Source: Bacteroidales bacterium (lineage in GTDB: Bacteria; Bacteroidota; Bacteroidia; Bacteroidales; UBA10428). From it: a stretch of DNA of 28,836 nt. Within the stretch, counting starts at the first letter, position 1. The number at the start of each line of letters is the position of its first letter. Shown here piece by piece: positions 1 to 8,869 of this stretch. Under the pieces are notes generated by a model. The model was not told the DNA's origin. It did no database searches and saw only the letters and a program-made list of their open reading frames with translations. The DNA lies in the NCBI GenBank assembly GCA_016926235.1, contig JAFGOZ010000498.1:1-28836 (forward strand). The letters are read 5' to 3'. The position numbers and the translations under genes are program-made.

Positions 1-2
1 AT

Positions 3-74
3 TATAAGCGAAAATCATCCGCTCAGGTAAAAGCTTCGTGGATGTTCCATCTGACCATTAAAAATAAATTATAA
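3..74 (+). CDS. C-terminal tail of an upstream gene (partial)
   Basis: An open frame enters from the left edge and reads 23 residues, ending in VKASWMFHLTIKNKL before a TAA at 72-74. That is 4 nt before the ATG of the GH2 gene, spacing typical of an operon partner. The alternating polar/hydrophobic end looks like a closing beta strand. A second frame (1-30, ending HPLR) is also open but shorter. The family cannot be told from so little sequence, and whether this frame is coding is an inference from its openness and the tight spacing. Confidence 0.35.
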   Translation, partial: YKRKSSAQVKASWMFHLTIKNKL

Positions 75-78
75 ACAG

Positions 79-2877
79 ATGAAAATAGTATACTTACTGC
101 CCCTGTTAGCCTTTTTATCATGCAATACACAGAAAGAGCAATACAGACAATACATTAACCTTGAAGGTGAATGGAAGTTTGCTCTCGACACAGCAGAAAC
201 CGGAATAGATCAGAAATGGTACCTTTCTGAACTCAATGACTCCATCCTTTTACACGGGACAATGGATCAAAACCAAAAGGGATTTCTTAACAAGGATACA
301 ACCACTTTCCAGCTAAACAGATTATACAAATACGAAGGCGCTGCATGGTACAGGACAAAGGTGAATATACCGGATAATTTTGAAGATAAGCATATTACAT
401 TGTTTCTCGAACGAACCAAGTCATCCAAAATATGGATTGACAGCACTTATATAGGAGGCTCAACCATACTCCAATCACCGCAGCAATTTGATGTTTCAGA
501 CTATCTTTTTCCGGGAGAACATACCATAACCATTTGCATTGATAATAGCCTGAAATTAACGCCTTACGGTTATGTACACATTTATTCGGACGACACCCAG
601 ACCAACTGGAATGGGATTATTGGCAAAATATATATTGAAGCTTCTGCAAAAACCTATATTTCTAATCTTCAGGTTTATCCTGATATTGAGAAGGAAAAGA
701 TCGATGTTGAGATAGAAATAGTTAATGGATTGAATCTTGATAATGTGGATATTGAATTATTTGTTGATAAAACAGTGAATAGCAAAACTACTAAACTAAA
801 ACCTTACAAAACGAGTGTAAAATGTGGCAGTAAGATAAAACTGGAATATGATCTGGGAGACAAATGCAGCTTGTGGGATGAATACCAGCAGCCATTGTAT
901 CATTTAACTGCTGTTATTACAAATGGAGAAAATAAAGATTCAAAAACAGTACCATTTGGTATGAGGAAATTTTCAGTAAAAGGCACACAGTTTGCAATCA
1001 ATGGTCGCACGGTATTTTTAAGAGGCAAGCATGAAGCAGGAGTTTTTCCGTTAACCGGATGCATTCCTGCTAATGTTGAAGAATGGCAACGTGTATATAA
1101 AATAGTCAAATCGTATGGCATCAACCATTATCGTTTCCATTCATATTGCCCGCCTGAAGCAGCTTTTACAGCCGCTGACCTGGAAGGTATATATCTTCAG
1201 GCCGAACTGCCGTTCTGGGGGGGACTGGATGCAGATTCCATTGCGGATATGTTGTTGGAAGAAGGTTATGCAATGCTAAAATCCTACGCAAACCATCCAT
1301 CGTTTGTTATGTTTTCACATGGTAATGAGATTTGGAGCGGACACGAGCGGATTGAAAAGAATTTAATGGCTTTAAAAGAATATGACAGCAGGCCGCTATA
1401 TACCATGGGTTCAAATAATGGCATAGGTTATATTCCGCCTTCCAAAAGCAGTGATTTCTTCGTTGGAGCCCGGACTCCTTATGCCAAGGATACTATCCTT
1501 ACGCATATCAGGCTTACACATGCCTATGTAGACTCAAAGGATGGCGGGATACTGAATACACAAACACCTTCCACTCTGGTAAATTTTAATTACTCTGTAA
1601 ACCAGATAAATATGCCGGTAATAAGCCATGAGATTGGTCAGTACCAGATTTTTCCGGATAACAATGAAATAGATAAATACACAGGAGTTTTGAAACCATG
1701 GAACCTGGAAGTATTTCGAAACAGGTTGATAAATGCAGGTATGGACGATATGGACAGTGCGTTTCATATGGCATCAGGAGCCTGGTCGGCACTCTGCTAC
1801 AAAGCTGAAATGGAAGCAGCTATAAGAACAAAGGGTTTTGCCGGTTTCCAGTTGCTTGATCTTCAGGATTATCCGGGACAAGGTACTGCTCTGGTTGGTA
1901 TCCTGGATGCCTTTATGGATAGCAAGAATGTTATAACTCCTGAAGAATGGAAGCAATCATGCAATGATGTGGTGCTATTGCTTGAATTTCCCAAGTATTG
2001 CTGGACGAATGAAGAAACATTTCATGCAACACTTGTAGTGGCTAATTATTCAAACCAAGCAATAGCAAATGATTTACATTGGGAAATTCAAAAAGCAGAG
2101 GGCAAAATTCTTAAAGATGGCACAATTTCAAACATGACCTTACCAAATGAAGGTCTTACCAATGCGGGAGAGATATATGTTGATTTGTCATCAGTATCGA
2201 AGCCTGAGAAATTAAATGTATTTATAACGGTTAAGGGTACTTCTTATAAAAACAATTATCCTCTATGGGTTTATCCTCCAATAACTCCAATTCAAATCAA
2301 TGAGGATATTATTATTGCAGAAAAACTGGATAACAAACTGATAACAAAGCTGGAAGAAGGAGCAAAAGTCTTCTTGTTACCACAAACAGAGGACATTAAA
2401 ATTAACAGCTTTCCCGGGCTCTTCCCTCCGGAATTTTGGAATTACGGAATGTTTAAGGGGATAAGCGAGTGGGCAAAAAAGCCTGTGTCACCAAGTACTT
2501 TAGGATTATTAATGAATCCTGATCATCCACTGTTCAATGATTTCCCGACAGACTTTCATACCAACTGGCAATGGTTTTCCATTATCAAAGCCAGCAATTC
2601 ATTTATCCTGGACAACACACCTGATGATTACTTTCCCATTGTACAGGTTATTGATAATCTGGAACGAAATCATAAACTGGGATTAATTTTTGAATTCAAA
2701 GTGGGGAAGGGAAAATTGCTTGTGTGTACCTCTCAACTGAATCTGATTATGGATAAACCCGAAGCTGTGCAATTATATTGTTCAATAATTGAATATATGC
2801 GATCAGAGGTGTTTAATCCGGAATATGAACTAAATAATGAAGAATTAATTGGTTTATTTGTACATAAAGAATTATGA
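79..2877 (+). CDS. Glycoside hydrolase family 2 lipoprotein (beta-galactosidase/glucuronidase-like)
   Basis: Predicted retaining exo-beta-glycosidase of 932 residues, anchored as a lipoprotein: the signal peptide ends in the lipobox AFLSC with Cys15, and the following NTQKE is polar and could favour surface display (inference). Domains in order: GH2 sugar-binding jelly roll (about 25-185), Ig-like sandwich (about 190-295), then a TIM barrel opening with the GH2 signature GMRKFSVKGTQFAINGRTVF. The acid/base is probably Glu417 in HGNEIW and the nucleophile probably Glu518 in SHEIGQY. The C-terminal 300 residues add further beta-rich domains, including a segment ending GKGKLLVCTSQLNL that resembles C-terminal domains of large Bacteroidota GH2 enzymes. 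Substrate cannot be read from the sequence; galactosides, glucuronides or mannosides are all possible. It starts 4 nt after an upstream frame and is followed by another gene after 26 nt. No SusC/SusD genes are in the window. Confidence 0.88.
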   Translation: MKIVYLLPLLAFLSCNTQKEQYRQYINLEGEWKFALDTAETGIDQKWYLSELNDSILLHGTMDQNQKGFLNKDTTTFQLNRLYKYEGAAWYRTKVNIPDNFEDKHITLFLERTKSSKIWIDSTYIGGSTILQSPQQFDVSDYLFPGEHTITICIDNSLKLTPYGYVHIYSDDTQTNWNGIIGKIYIEASAKTYISNLQVYPDIEKEKIDVEIEIVNGLNLDNVDIELFVDKTVNSKTTKLKPYKTSVKCGSKIKLEYDLGDKCSLWDEYQQPLYHLTAVITNGENKDSKTVPFGMRKFSVKGTQFAINGRTVFLRGKHEAGVFPLTGCIPANVEEWQRVYKIVKSYGINHYRFHSYCPPEAAFTAADLEGIYLQAELPFWGGLDADSIADMLLEEGYAMLKSYANHPSFVMFSHGNEIWSGHERIEKNLMALKEYDSRPLYTMGSNNGIGYIPPSKSSDFFVGARTPYAKDTILTHIRLTHAYVDSKDGGILNTQTPSTLVNFNYSVNQINMPVISHEIGQYQIFPDNNEIDKYTGVLKPWNLEVFRNRLINAGMDDMDSAFHMASGAWSALCYKAEMEAAIRTKGFAGFQLLDLQDYPGQGTALVGILDAFMDSKNVITPEEWKQSCNDVVLLLEFPKYCWTNEETFHATLVVANYSNQAIANDLHWEIQKAEGKILKDGTISNMTLPNEGLTNAGEIYVDLSSVSKPEKLNVFITVKGTSYKNNYPLWVYPPITPIQINEDIIIAEKLDNKLITKLEEGAKVFLLPQTEDIKINSFPGLFPPEFWNYGMFKGISEWAKKPVSPSTLGLLMNPDHPLFNDFPTDFHTNWQWFSIIKASNSFILDNTPDDYFPIVQVIDNLERNHKLGLIFEFKVGKGKLLVCTSQLNLIMDKPEAVQLYCSIIEYMRSEVFNPEYELNNEELIGLFVHKEL

Positions 2878-2903
2878 ACTAAACGAATCTATCCATATAT
2901 TAT

Positions 2904-3476
2904 ATGGAGCTATATCCTTTACTATATCACCTGAAACGTTGTCCGGAGGAGTTTCTGCAGAAGCCTGGTCCTGCTTTGGGCAAGAAGCTTCAGACGGAAG
3001 TTTTGGTAAAGGACAGATACCGTAAGATATTGGGCGATTTTTGTGTTGCAGATGATAAATTGCCTTCGTTGAAGGATATTGGCAGCCTTAGTGAAAATCA
3101 CCAACTTTCCATTCAGGTTGGATGCTGGCTGGTTTCACATCCTTCCTTTGACTTTAAGCCTAATTTAATGATTCAAGTACATAAATTTTTGTTCATGGAT
3201 TTAAAGGAGGTTTGTATGTTCGTAAAGCACAGGGAATGGGTGGAAGATGATGACCGGGCTGAAGAATTCATCAGGCTTCTACTTAAAAGATGTGAGATAT
3301 TACCTGAAGGAGAGACGGAAGCTCAGGCTTTGGACCGGCTGGATGCACTGGATACAATTAAAAGACAGGAGGTGTTCAAAGAATCCAATGCTTCCATGGA
3401 ACGAATAAGGGAGATACGCAGGAAAATGGCGGAACAAAAAGCACGCGAAGCGGCAAACGTATATGGCAGGGAATAG
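2904..3476 (+). CDS. Conserved helical protein of unknown function, coupled to an acyl-adenylating enzyme
   Basis: A 190-residue, probably cytoplasmic, all-helical protein without signal peptide or membrane segment. Notable stretches are the N-terminal MELYPLLYHLKRCPEEFL, a motif GETEAQALDRLDALD at 136-150, and a highly charged C-terminal helix (167-190) ending AREAANVYGRE. From memory, this pairing of an ETEAQ..DRL..LD motif with an Arg/Ala-rich helix ending in YxRE occurs in small helical proteins encoded near MoxR-type AAA+/vWA systems. That is a tentative recollection, and no MoxR or vWA gene is visible here. Its last 14 nt overlap the start of the next gene, which indicates translational coupling and a shared task with that enzyme. 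It begins 26 nt after the GH2 stop, so co-transcription with the GH2 gene is likely. No function is assigned. Confidence 0.8.
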   Translation: MELYPLLYHLKRCPEEFLQKPGPALGKKLQTEVLVKDRYRKILGDFCVADDKLPSLKDIGSLSENHQLSIQVGCWLVSHPSFDFKPNLMIQVHKFLFMDLKEVCMFVKHREWVEDDDRAEEFIRLLLKRCEILPEGETEAQALDRLDALDTIKRQEVFKESNASMERIREIRRKMAEQKAREAANVYGRE

Positions 3477-4821
3477 AAAACCGGTTGTAGCATTGAAGGA
3501 CAGGGAACGCTTTCCCTTAATCAATGATCTCGCTTATCTCAATCAGATGAAGCAGGATGAGTGTGCCCCTGTGTTTAATTTTCAGAGTGGGGACAGGGTA
3601 AATGCCGAGCACTTAAGGAAAGTAAAACAGTATGCGAATGAAATACGCAATAAGAAACAGTTCTGGGAAGAGGGAGGGCAACCGGACTGGTTAAAAGGGT
3701 ACTTGCGAAGATGCATTGACCAGGTCCCGTTCTATATTAATCGTAAGTCATCATTTATGGAGCAGCCAACAATAAACAGGGGAGATATTGGTTCTATTCC
3801 CTGGAATTTTGTGTCAAAAGATGCCCGTCTGGATGATATGCTGGTCTATAATACATCTGGTACAACTGGCGCTGCGATGGATGTGTTGTTTGATCCTGTT
3901 TCGCAAGCCTGCTGGATATCACAGCTGCAATCTGTTCTTGATCAACATAACATAAAAATAGAAGGTGGCAATAACAAGGTTTCCATTGCCCTGATCTGTT
4001 CCCAGAGTTCAACACTTACCTATGCCTCACTTTCAACTTATTTGAATGGCGCTGGTATTTTAAAATTAAATCTGAATCCCAATGACTGGCGAGATCCGGA
4101 AGATCGTATCCTTTACCTTGAAAAGTATAATCCTGAGGTTCTTACAGGTGATCCTTTTGCATTTTTTGATTTACTTGAATTACAACCGAAAATTACTCCC
4201 AAAGTACTGGTCTCATCAGCCATGAAGCTAACTGATGGAATAAAAACGAAGCTCGAAGCCTATTTCAAATGTCCTGTACTGGATGTATATTCGTTGACCG
4301 AATGCCGGATGGTTGCTTTTGCTGAAAATGGCAGGCACCGTGCCATTCGGCCTGACCTGTTCCTTGAGGTCTTTGATATGTATGAAGATATAGCATTACC
4401 TTATGGTGAAAGGGGTGAACTGGTAATAACAGGGGGAAATAATCCTTTTCTGCCTCTAATACGATACAGGACCGGGGATTTTTGTAAACTGAAAATAGAA
4501 AACGGCATACCTTATTTAATTGATTTGGAAGCTCGACTACCTGTTGTTTTTTATAAAAAAAATGGACAAATGATCAATAACATTGATATATCCAGGGCTT
4601 TAATGTATTTGCCGCTAGCCGGGTTTACTTTACACCAGGGACCAGGTTATCAACTATCGTTTAAAGGTTGGAGCAATGACAAGATCCAAAAGGATGTGCA
4701 ATATGCACTCAGAAATATTTTTGGTTTGGATACCCCGGTAAAAATTATCATTAAACCTGTCGGACAGCAAAATGGCCACAAACCTATTACATATTCCAGC
4801 AATTTTAGCCCGGATTTGTAG
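3463..4821 (+). CDS. Acyl-adenylate-forming enzyme, phenylacetate-CoA ligase (PaaK)-like
   Basis: A 452-residue member of the ANL (acyl/aryl-CoA ligase) superfamily, closest in length and motif style to PaaK-like proteins; it would activate a carboxylate with ATP to an acyl-AMP. Visible motifs are the phosphate loop SGTTG at 132-136, the A5 motif YSLTE at 276-280, RYRTGD at 334-339 (ribose-binding Asp), and a C-terminal GHK around residues 438-440 that may supply the catalytic Lys of the swinging domain. The first 110 residues are family-variable. The ATG lies inside the upstream gene (14-nt overlap), so translation is probably coupled. Substrate and acceptor (CoA, a carrier or another nucleophile) cannot be inferred. 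The genes typical of phenylacetate catabolism are absent, so a role in that pathway is unlikely from context. Confidence 0.82.
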   Translation: MAGNRKPVVALKDRERFPLINDLAYLNQMKQDECAPVFNFQSGDRVNAEHLRKVKQYANEIRNKKQFWEEGGQPDWLKGYLRRCIDQVPFYINRKSSFMEQPTINRGDIGSIPWNFVSKDARLDDMLVYNTSGTTGAAMDVLFDPVSQACWISQLQSVLDQHNIKIEGGNNKVSIALICSQSSTLTYASLSTYLNGAGILKLNLNPNDWRDPEDRILYLEKYNPEVLTGDPFAFFDLLELQPKITPKVLVSSAMKLTDGIKTKLEAYFKCPVLDVYSLTECRMVAFAENGRHRAIRPDLFLEVFDMYEDIALPYGERGELVITGGNNPFLPLIRYRTGDFCKLKIENGIPYLIDLEARLPVVFYKKNGQMINNIDISRALMYLPLAGFTLHQGPGYQLSFKGWSNDKIQKDVQYALRNIFGLDTPVKIIIKPVGQQNGHKPITYSSNFSPDL

Positions 4822-4976
4822 CAGGGCATATTTTTTCTTTTAACTGTTTTTAACAAAAGACCTCATATTCTTGTATTTAGTATAATATTTTGCAGGCTAT
4901 ACATATTTTTGTTTACAAGATATCCAAAATGATTAAACATTTTTTTCCCGGGTGTGTTTGTAAAAAAGAAATTTAC

Positions 4977-5007
4977 TTGACTTTTCAATGAAATATCAAT
5001 AACTTAC
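4977..5007 (+). promoter_or_regulatory. Candidate promoter of the YceI-family gene
   Basis: TTG at 4977-4979, then 20 nt, then TAACTTAC at 5000-5007: a partial match to the Bacteroidota TTTG/TAnnTTTG promoter. The same TTG-N20-TAnnTT spacing occurs before the genes starting at 10588 and 18730. The start codon follows 26 nt later. AT-rich context makes chance matches likely. Confidence 0.3.
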
Positions 5008-5033
5008 TTAATTATAAACCAAATTTTACAAAT

Positions 5034-5627
5034 ATGAAAAAGTTTATGTATCCTCTCATGCTTATTACTTTCTTTACGTTCTCAACCCCATTGTTTTCTC
5101 AGGATAAATGGACAGTTGACCAGGCACATTCGAAAATAGGTTTCATTGTTACCCATCTTGTCATTGCCGAGGTAGAAGGCAGTTTTAATAATTATGCCGG
5201 TACTATTACAACATCGAAAGATGATTTTTCTGATGCAGTGATTGACTTCTCGGTGGATGTAAACAGCATTAATACCGATAATGAAATGAGGGATAATCAC
5301 CTGAAGGGGGATGATTTTTTTAATGCAGGGAAATTTCCTGAAATGACCTTTAAAAGTACTTCATTTAAGAAGGTTAGCGGGAATATTTATTCCCTTGAAG
5401 GAGATCTGACCATACGTGATGTAACCAAAAACGTTAAATTTGATGTAATGTACGGGGGTTCCATTCAGGATCCGTATGGGAATACCAAAGCAGGTTTTAA
5501 GGCTAAATCAACCATTAACCGGTTTGATTACAATTTGAAATGGAATGCTGTAACTGAGGCAGGAAGCGCCGTGGTTAGCCAGGATGTAGAAATTATATTG
5601 AAACTCGAATTTACAAAAGGAAAATAA
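5034..5627 (+). CDS. YceI-family periplasmic lipid-binding protein
   Basis: A 197-residue secreted protein with an N-terminal signal peptide (hydrophobic core LMLITFFTFSTPL, cleavage likely near residue 22, before DKWTVDQAHS). The mature part is the YceI lipocalin-like beta barrel, a family known to bind polyisoprenoid or other long lipids. Family hallmarks are WTVDQAHSKIGFIVTHL at the start, a middle segment NTDNEMRDNHLKGDDFF with FPEMTFKS, the TIRDVTKNV turn, and a final region with INRFDYNLKWN. Size matches the family (about 170-190 mature residues). It is preceded by a 212-bp gap and followed 105 bp later by the CDGSH gene. The ligand is unknown. Confidence 0.93.
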   Translation: MKKFMYPLMLITFFTFSTPLFSQDKWTVDQAHSKIGFIVTHLVIAEVEGSFNNYAGTITTSKDDFSDAVIDFSVDVNSINTDNEMRDNHLKGDDFFNAGKFPEMTFKSTSFKKVSGNIYSLEGDLTIRDVTKNVKFDVMYGGSIQDPYGNTKAGFKAKSTINRFDYNLKWNAVTEAGSAVVSQDVEIILKLEFTKGK

Positions 5628-5732
5628 TGGCGCTGTATAGATCAATTATTCAGGCTATCTTTTTATTTTCTTTAACTAAAAAATAAAGAAGAAAAAGCAA
5701 AACACTTTGTATTAATGTTAAAACCTACAACC

Positions 5733-5969
5733 ATGGAAGAACCAAAAATAGCTCAAAGTCATCCTTATGTAATGGTCATGGAGCCGGGAGAATACTACTG
5801 GTGTGCATGCGGACAAAGTAAGAACCAGCCTTTTTGTGACGGTTCACATAAAACTACCTCATTTACACCGGTAAAGTTTGAAGTAAAAGAAAAGAAAGTT
5901 ATAGCCTGGTGCGGATGCAAGCATACAAAAAACAAACCACTTTGTGATAGTTCCCATCTTGTAGTATGA
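5733..5969 (+). CDS. Tandem CDGSH-type iron-sulfur protein
   Basis: A 78-residue protein with two CDGSH (mitoNEET-like) cluster sites, each expected to bind a [2Fe-2S] cluster through three Cys and one His. Site 1 is C24, C26, C35, H39 (WCACG ... FCDGSH). Site 2 is C60, C62, C71, H75 (WCGCK ... LCDSSH), where the usual Gly of CDGSH is Ser. The start is placed at ATG 5733 (MEEPKIAQ), which matches the usual N-terminus of small tandem CDGSH proteins; an in-frame ATG at 5715 would add six residues. No signal peptide is seen, so it is probably cytoplasmic. Likely roles are electron transfer or cluster transfer, inferred from the family. It converges on the Na/Pi transporter gene. Confidence 0.9.
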   Translation: MEEPKIAQSHPYVMVMEPGEYYWCACGQSKNQPFCDGSHKTTSFTPVKFEVKEKKVIAWCGCKHTKNKPLCDSSHLVV

Positions 5970-5989
5970 TAAGTATTACAAAAAGCTGG

Positions 5990-6011
5990 TAATGTTATAT
6001 GTCTAACATTA
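5990..6011. terminator. AT-rich inverted repeat between convergent genes (weak terminator candidate)
   Basis: Perfect 8-bp stem TAATGTTA/TAACATTA with a 6-nt loop, located between the CDGSH gene and the convergent transporter gene and overlapping the latter's stop codon. The stem is almost pure A/T and no clear T-tract follows directly, so function as a terminator is doubtful. Confidence 0.25.
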
Positions 6012-7748
6012 GACAACAACCGGTTCTTCTTCAATTTCATATATGGCTTCATTGATTTCGTATGCCAGGTGCCCGATTTTTGCCAGCTCAGCATACAAAT
6101 CTGACAGGATCAAACCGTCTTTGCATTTATAGACCTTCTTTTTAATCGATTTGTAATGGTCGTTCCGTGTTTTTTTCAGTTGTTTGTTTAGCTTCTCATA
6201 TACTTTGCGGGCTTTTGTAAAGGATTCGGGATTTACTTTAGCGCCGTTCTCTGATTTAATATTGATGATTACCTCTTCCAGTTCGAATTTAGCCAGTTCG
6301 AAAAGCTTTTTCAGGTTTGCTTCCGATTCTTCGCCAAATACTACTTTTTGTTCATTCTTGCGTTCTAAGCTGTTAGACATTTTGTAGCACGCATCCGATA
6401 TTTCTTCGAGGTGGGAAACAATGAAAAGCATTTTGTTGATCCTGTCAGCGCTTTCGCTGCTTAGTGAATCTTCAGCTATCCTTGCAAGGTAACGGGTAAT
6501 TTCCAGTTCAAACTGGTCGCATATTTCTTCATTTTTTTTGATTTTCTGGGATATTTTATCCATTTTTTTAACATCTGTTTCTTCCATTAATCTTTGAACC
6601 TGTAAAACCATTTTATCAACTCTTTCGCTAAGAATTATGGTTTCTTTTTTTGCTTGTAATAAGGATAATTCGCTAGTGGATAGTAGCCCTGTATTAATGA
6701 ATTCCAGTTTAAACTCTTCATCTTCTTCTTTTTGAGGAACCAAATATTCAACTGTTCTTACAAGTATTGGAATAAACCACATGAGTAATAATGTATTGAC
6801 AATATTAAATATGGTGTGAAATATTGATAATGCTATCGGAATAGCACCGTTTGTTTGCTCTATTGTTTGAGAGGCAATTGGATAGGGTGAAAATGACCCT
6901 GTATGAACAGTTATCCAACCAATTAATTTACAATACGGATAAAACACAATCATTACTAAAATAACACCAATCAAATTAAATAAGAGATGGGCCCTGGCAG
7001 CACGTTTGGCTGTTGTATTGGCAATGAGTGCAGCAAGATTTGCAGTTATCGTGGTCCCGATATTTTGTCCAAGTACCATGGCAGCAGCAGTTTCAAAAGA
7101 TAACCAACCATTAAAACACATAACCAATGTCAGCGCCATTACAGCGCTTGATGATTGAATAATCATCGTTATTATTGTGCCTATTGCCAGGTATATTAGT
7201 ACAGACCAATATCCAAAGCGAGCGAAACCAGAAATAAAGGTAAGAAATGAAGCATTATTGTCAATTCCACTGGTTGATTCTTTCAAAAAATCCAGACCAA
7301 TAAATATCAATGCAAATCCAATTACAACAACGCCCCAGTTACTTCTTTTCCTGTTTTTAGAGAAAATAAGTGGAAGTACTATACCCATTAATGGCAATAC
7401 CAGTTGGCTCATATGGACTTTAAAGCCAAGTATTGAAATAAGCCATGCTGTGACGGTAGTTCCTATGTTTGCCCCCATTATTACCCCAATGGATTCGACA
7501 AGAGTGACTAACCCTGCATTTACGAAGCTAACAAGCATAACTGTTGTAGCCGATGAAGACTGAATAATTGCGGTTATGAGAAATCCTGTAAGTATTCCTT
7601 TGTACTTATTTGATGTCATTGCAGCAAGAATGCTCCGCATCCTGTCGCCGGCAACTTTTTGCAATGACTCGCTCATTAACTTCATCCCATAGAGAAACAA
7701 TACAAGGGATCCCAGTAGTTTCAGGATATCTACAATACCGTATTCCAT
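6009..7748 (-). CDS. Na/Pi cotransporter II-type membrane protein with PhoU-like C-terminal domain
   Basis: A 579-residue inner-membrane protein of the Na+/phosphate cotransporter (NptA/YjbB-like) family. The membrane half contains the two inverted repeats of the family: QSSSATT (63-69) with GANIGTT (92-98), and QSSSAVM (198-204) with GQNIGTT (227-233), the residues that build the substrate/Na+ site. After the last membrane helix (about 315-335), a cytoplasmic helical region (about 350-565) resembles PhoU, with long amphipathic helices. Expected role: phosphate transport coupled to Na+, either uptake or homeostatic export, with the PhoU-like part regulatory (family knowledge). A perfect -7 box TAGATTTG lies 20 nt upstream. 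It is monocistronic or the last gene of its unit. Confidence 0.92.
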   Translation of the reverse strand: MEYGIVDILKLLGSLVLFLYGMKLMSESLQKVAGDRMRSILAAMTSNKYKGILTGFLITAIIQSSSATTVMLVSFVNAGLVTLVESIGVIMGANIGTTVTAWLISILGFKVHMSQLVLPLMGIVLPLIFSKNRKRSNWGVVVIGFALIFIGLDFLKESTSGIDNNASFLTFISGFARFGYWSVLIYLAIGTIITMIIQSSSAVMALTLVMCFNGWLSFETAAAMVLGQNIGTTITANLAALIANTTAKRAARAHLLFNLIGVILVMIVFYPYCKLIGWITVHTGSFSPYPIASQTIEQTNGAIPIALSIFHTIFNIVNTLLLMWFIPILVRTVEYLVPQKEEDEEFKLEFINTGLLSTSELSLLQAKKETIILSERVDKMVLQVQRLMEETDVKKMDKISQKIKKNEEICDQFELEITRYLARIAEDSLSSESADRINKMLFIVSHLEEISDACYKMSNSLERKNEQKVVFGEESEANLKKLFELAKFELEEVIINIKSENGAKVNPESFTKARKVYEKLNKQLKKTRNDHYKSIKKKVYKCKDGLILSDLYAELAKIGHLAYEINEAIYEIEEEPVVV

Positions 7749-7768
7749 AGCTCGAAAATTAATTTTTC

Positions 7769-7776
7769 CAAATCTA
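7769..7776 (-). promoter_or_regulatory. Candidate -7 promoter box (TAGATTTG) of the Na/Pi transporter gene
   Basis: On the minus strand TAGATTTG matches the Bacteroidota -7 consensus TAnnTTTG exactly and ends 20 nt before the ATG. A T-run (TTTTTC) lies about 18-20 nt further upstream where the -33 element is expected, but TTTG itself is not present. Confidence 0.4.
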
Positions 7777-7953
7777 CTATTAATAATTAATTAAGAAAAA
7801 TTTAAGGGTATTTTAAGATTAAAATATTTTGCCCAAAGATTTTTACTCCTGCTTATTTCAGGGAGCGAAAACGTGATAGAAGGAATATACTTGGTATGAA
7901 AGTTTAGAGTAAGTTATCAGGTAGTATTTACTAGCGTATTAACTCCTAAAGAT

Positions 7954-8688
7954 TTATGAATGGATTTTATCTGCTTTACCTTTTTTATCAGAAGAGGTTT
8001 TGTCCTCTAATAAAAGATCTTCCATTACATTACGATGGAATTCGGTAATAGCTTTTTCGTGAAAATGAGGGTAGAGGTAGCGGTCGCGGAAGCGGGAATC
8101 GCTTTTAAAGGTAGATGAATGCTCGATTTGAGTGAAACCTTCCGTTGTGGATGTAAAATGAAGACGTTGTATCCCTTGTACTTTTCCACCTTCGATATAA
8201 CTAAATGCAATGATACGGTTTGCAGTATCTATCTGGGTTATTTCAAATCCTACCGGAAGATTGTAAAAGCCTAATAATTTAAGATTTACATACAATACCT
8301 GGCTTGTATCCACACCATCAAATTCATCATCATCATTATACAAAACAGACCCCGTATTCTTTGAGAATAATAAACCAAAAGAAATTATCCTGCCGTTCCA
8401 GGACTCTGTGGGACTAACGGTGAGGTATTTTTCCCATACCTTTTTCAGATCTTCATTAACTAGAAAAGTATTTTCCATCCGGCTAAAACCATCAAAACTC
8501 TCAACTACCTTACTACTGCCTTGCACATCACTCAAATTAAGGATGTTGTTATCCAACTGCATATGGATAAATTGCCGAATTTTCTTTTGATGTACCCGGG
8601 CTAAATCTATATCTTCCAGGCTAACTAGTTGCGAAAAGCAAGCCAGAGAATAGCTTAGAAATGATATTATCAAACAAATTCTTCTCAT
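7954..8688 (-). CDS. Secreted protein of unknown function
   Basis: A 244-residue protein with an N-terminal signal peptide (hydrophobic core ICLIISFLSYSLACF, cleavage probably near SQ at 19-20). No family is recognised. The middle and C-terminal parts alternate short beta strands and loops (for example GFEITQIDTANRIIAFSYIEGG and LHFTSTTEGFTQIEHSSTF), which could form a helix-grip or lipocalin-like fold; this is only an impression. The C-terminus is highly charged (SSDKKGKADKIHS). It stands alone: 205 bp separate it from the Na/Pi transporter gene and it is divergent from the symporter gene at 8979. The product is probably periplasmic. Confidence 0.75.
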   Translation of the reverse strand: MRRICLIISFLSYSLACFSQLVSLEDIDLARVHQKKIRQFIHMQLDNNILNLSDVQGSSKVVESFDGFSRMENTFLVNEDLKKVWEKYLTVSPTESWNGRIISFGLLFSKNTGSVLYNDDDEFDGVDTSQVLYVNLKLLGFYNLPVGFEITQIDTANRIIAFSYIEGGKVQGIQRLHFTSTTEGFTQIEHSSTFKSDSRFRDRYLYPHFHEKAITEFHRNVMEDLLLEDKTSSDKKGKADKIHS

Positions 8689-8869
8689 TCAGTGCGTAAT
8701 TCAGGTCACAAATTTAATGAAATATACTTATTAACCTATTCTCTATTGTACTTATAAAAGTAATGAAAAGTTTTTGGAAACACAGATTACTTTAAAAATA
8801 TTTCTGAAATTTCAATATCACATTTACCTAATTACATTAAAAATTTACATTAATTGTAAGATTAATTTA

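Noticed and set aside
1..30. Frame 1 ending HPLR as the upstream gene tail
   Set aside because: Only nine codons long; frame 3 stays open for 23 codons and ends 4 nt before the next ATG, so it is the better candidate, though neither is certain.
5641..5700. Possible terminator between the YceI and CDGSH genes
   Set aside because: Only imperfect A/T pairing (TTTTATTTTCTTTA with TAAAGAAGAAAA); no GC core and no clean U-tract after it.
7177..7563. 128-codon plus-strand ORF inside the Na/Pi transporter gene
   Set aside because: Antisense to a well-supported membrane protein with family motifs; its translation has no recognisable domain or start signal.
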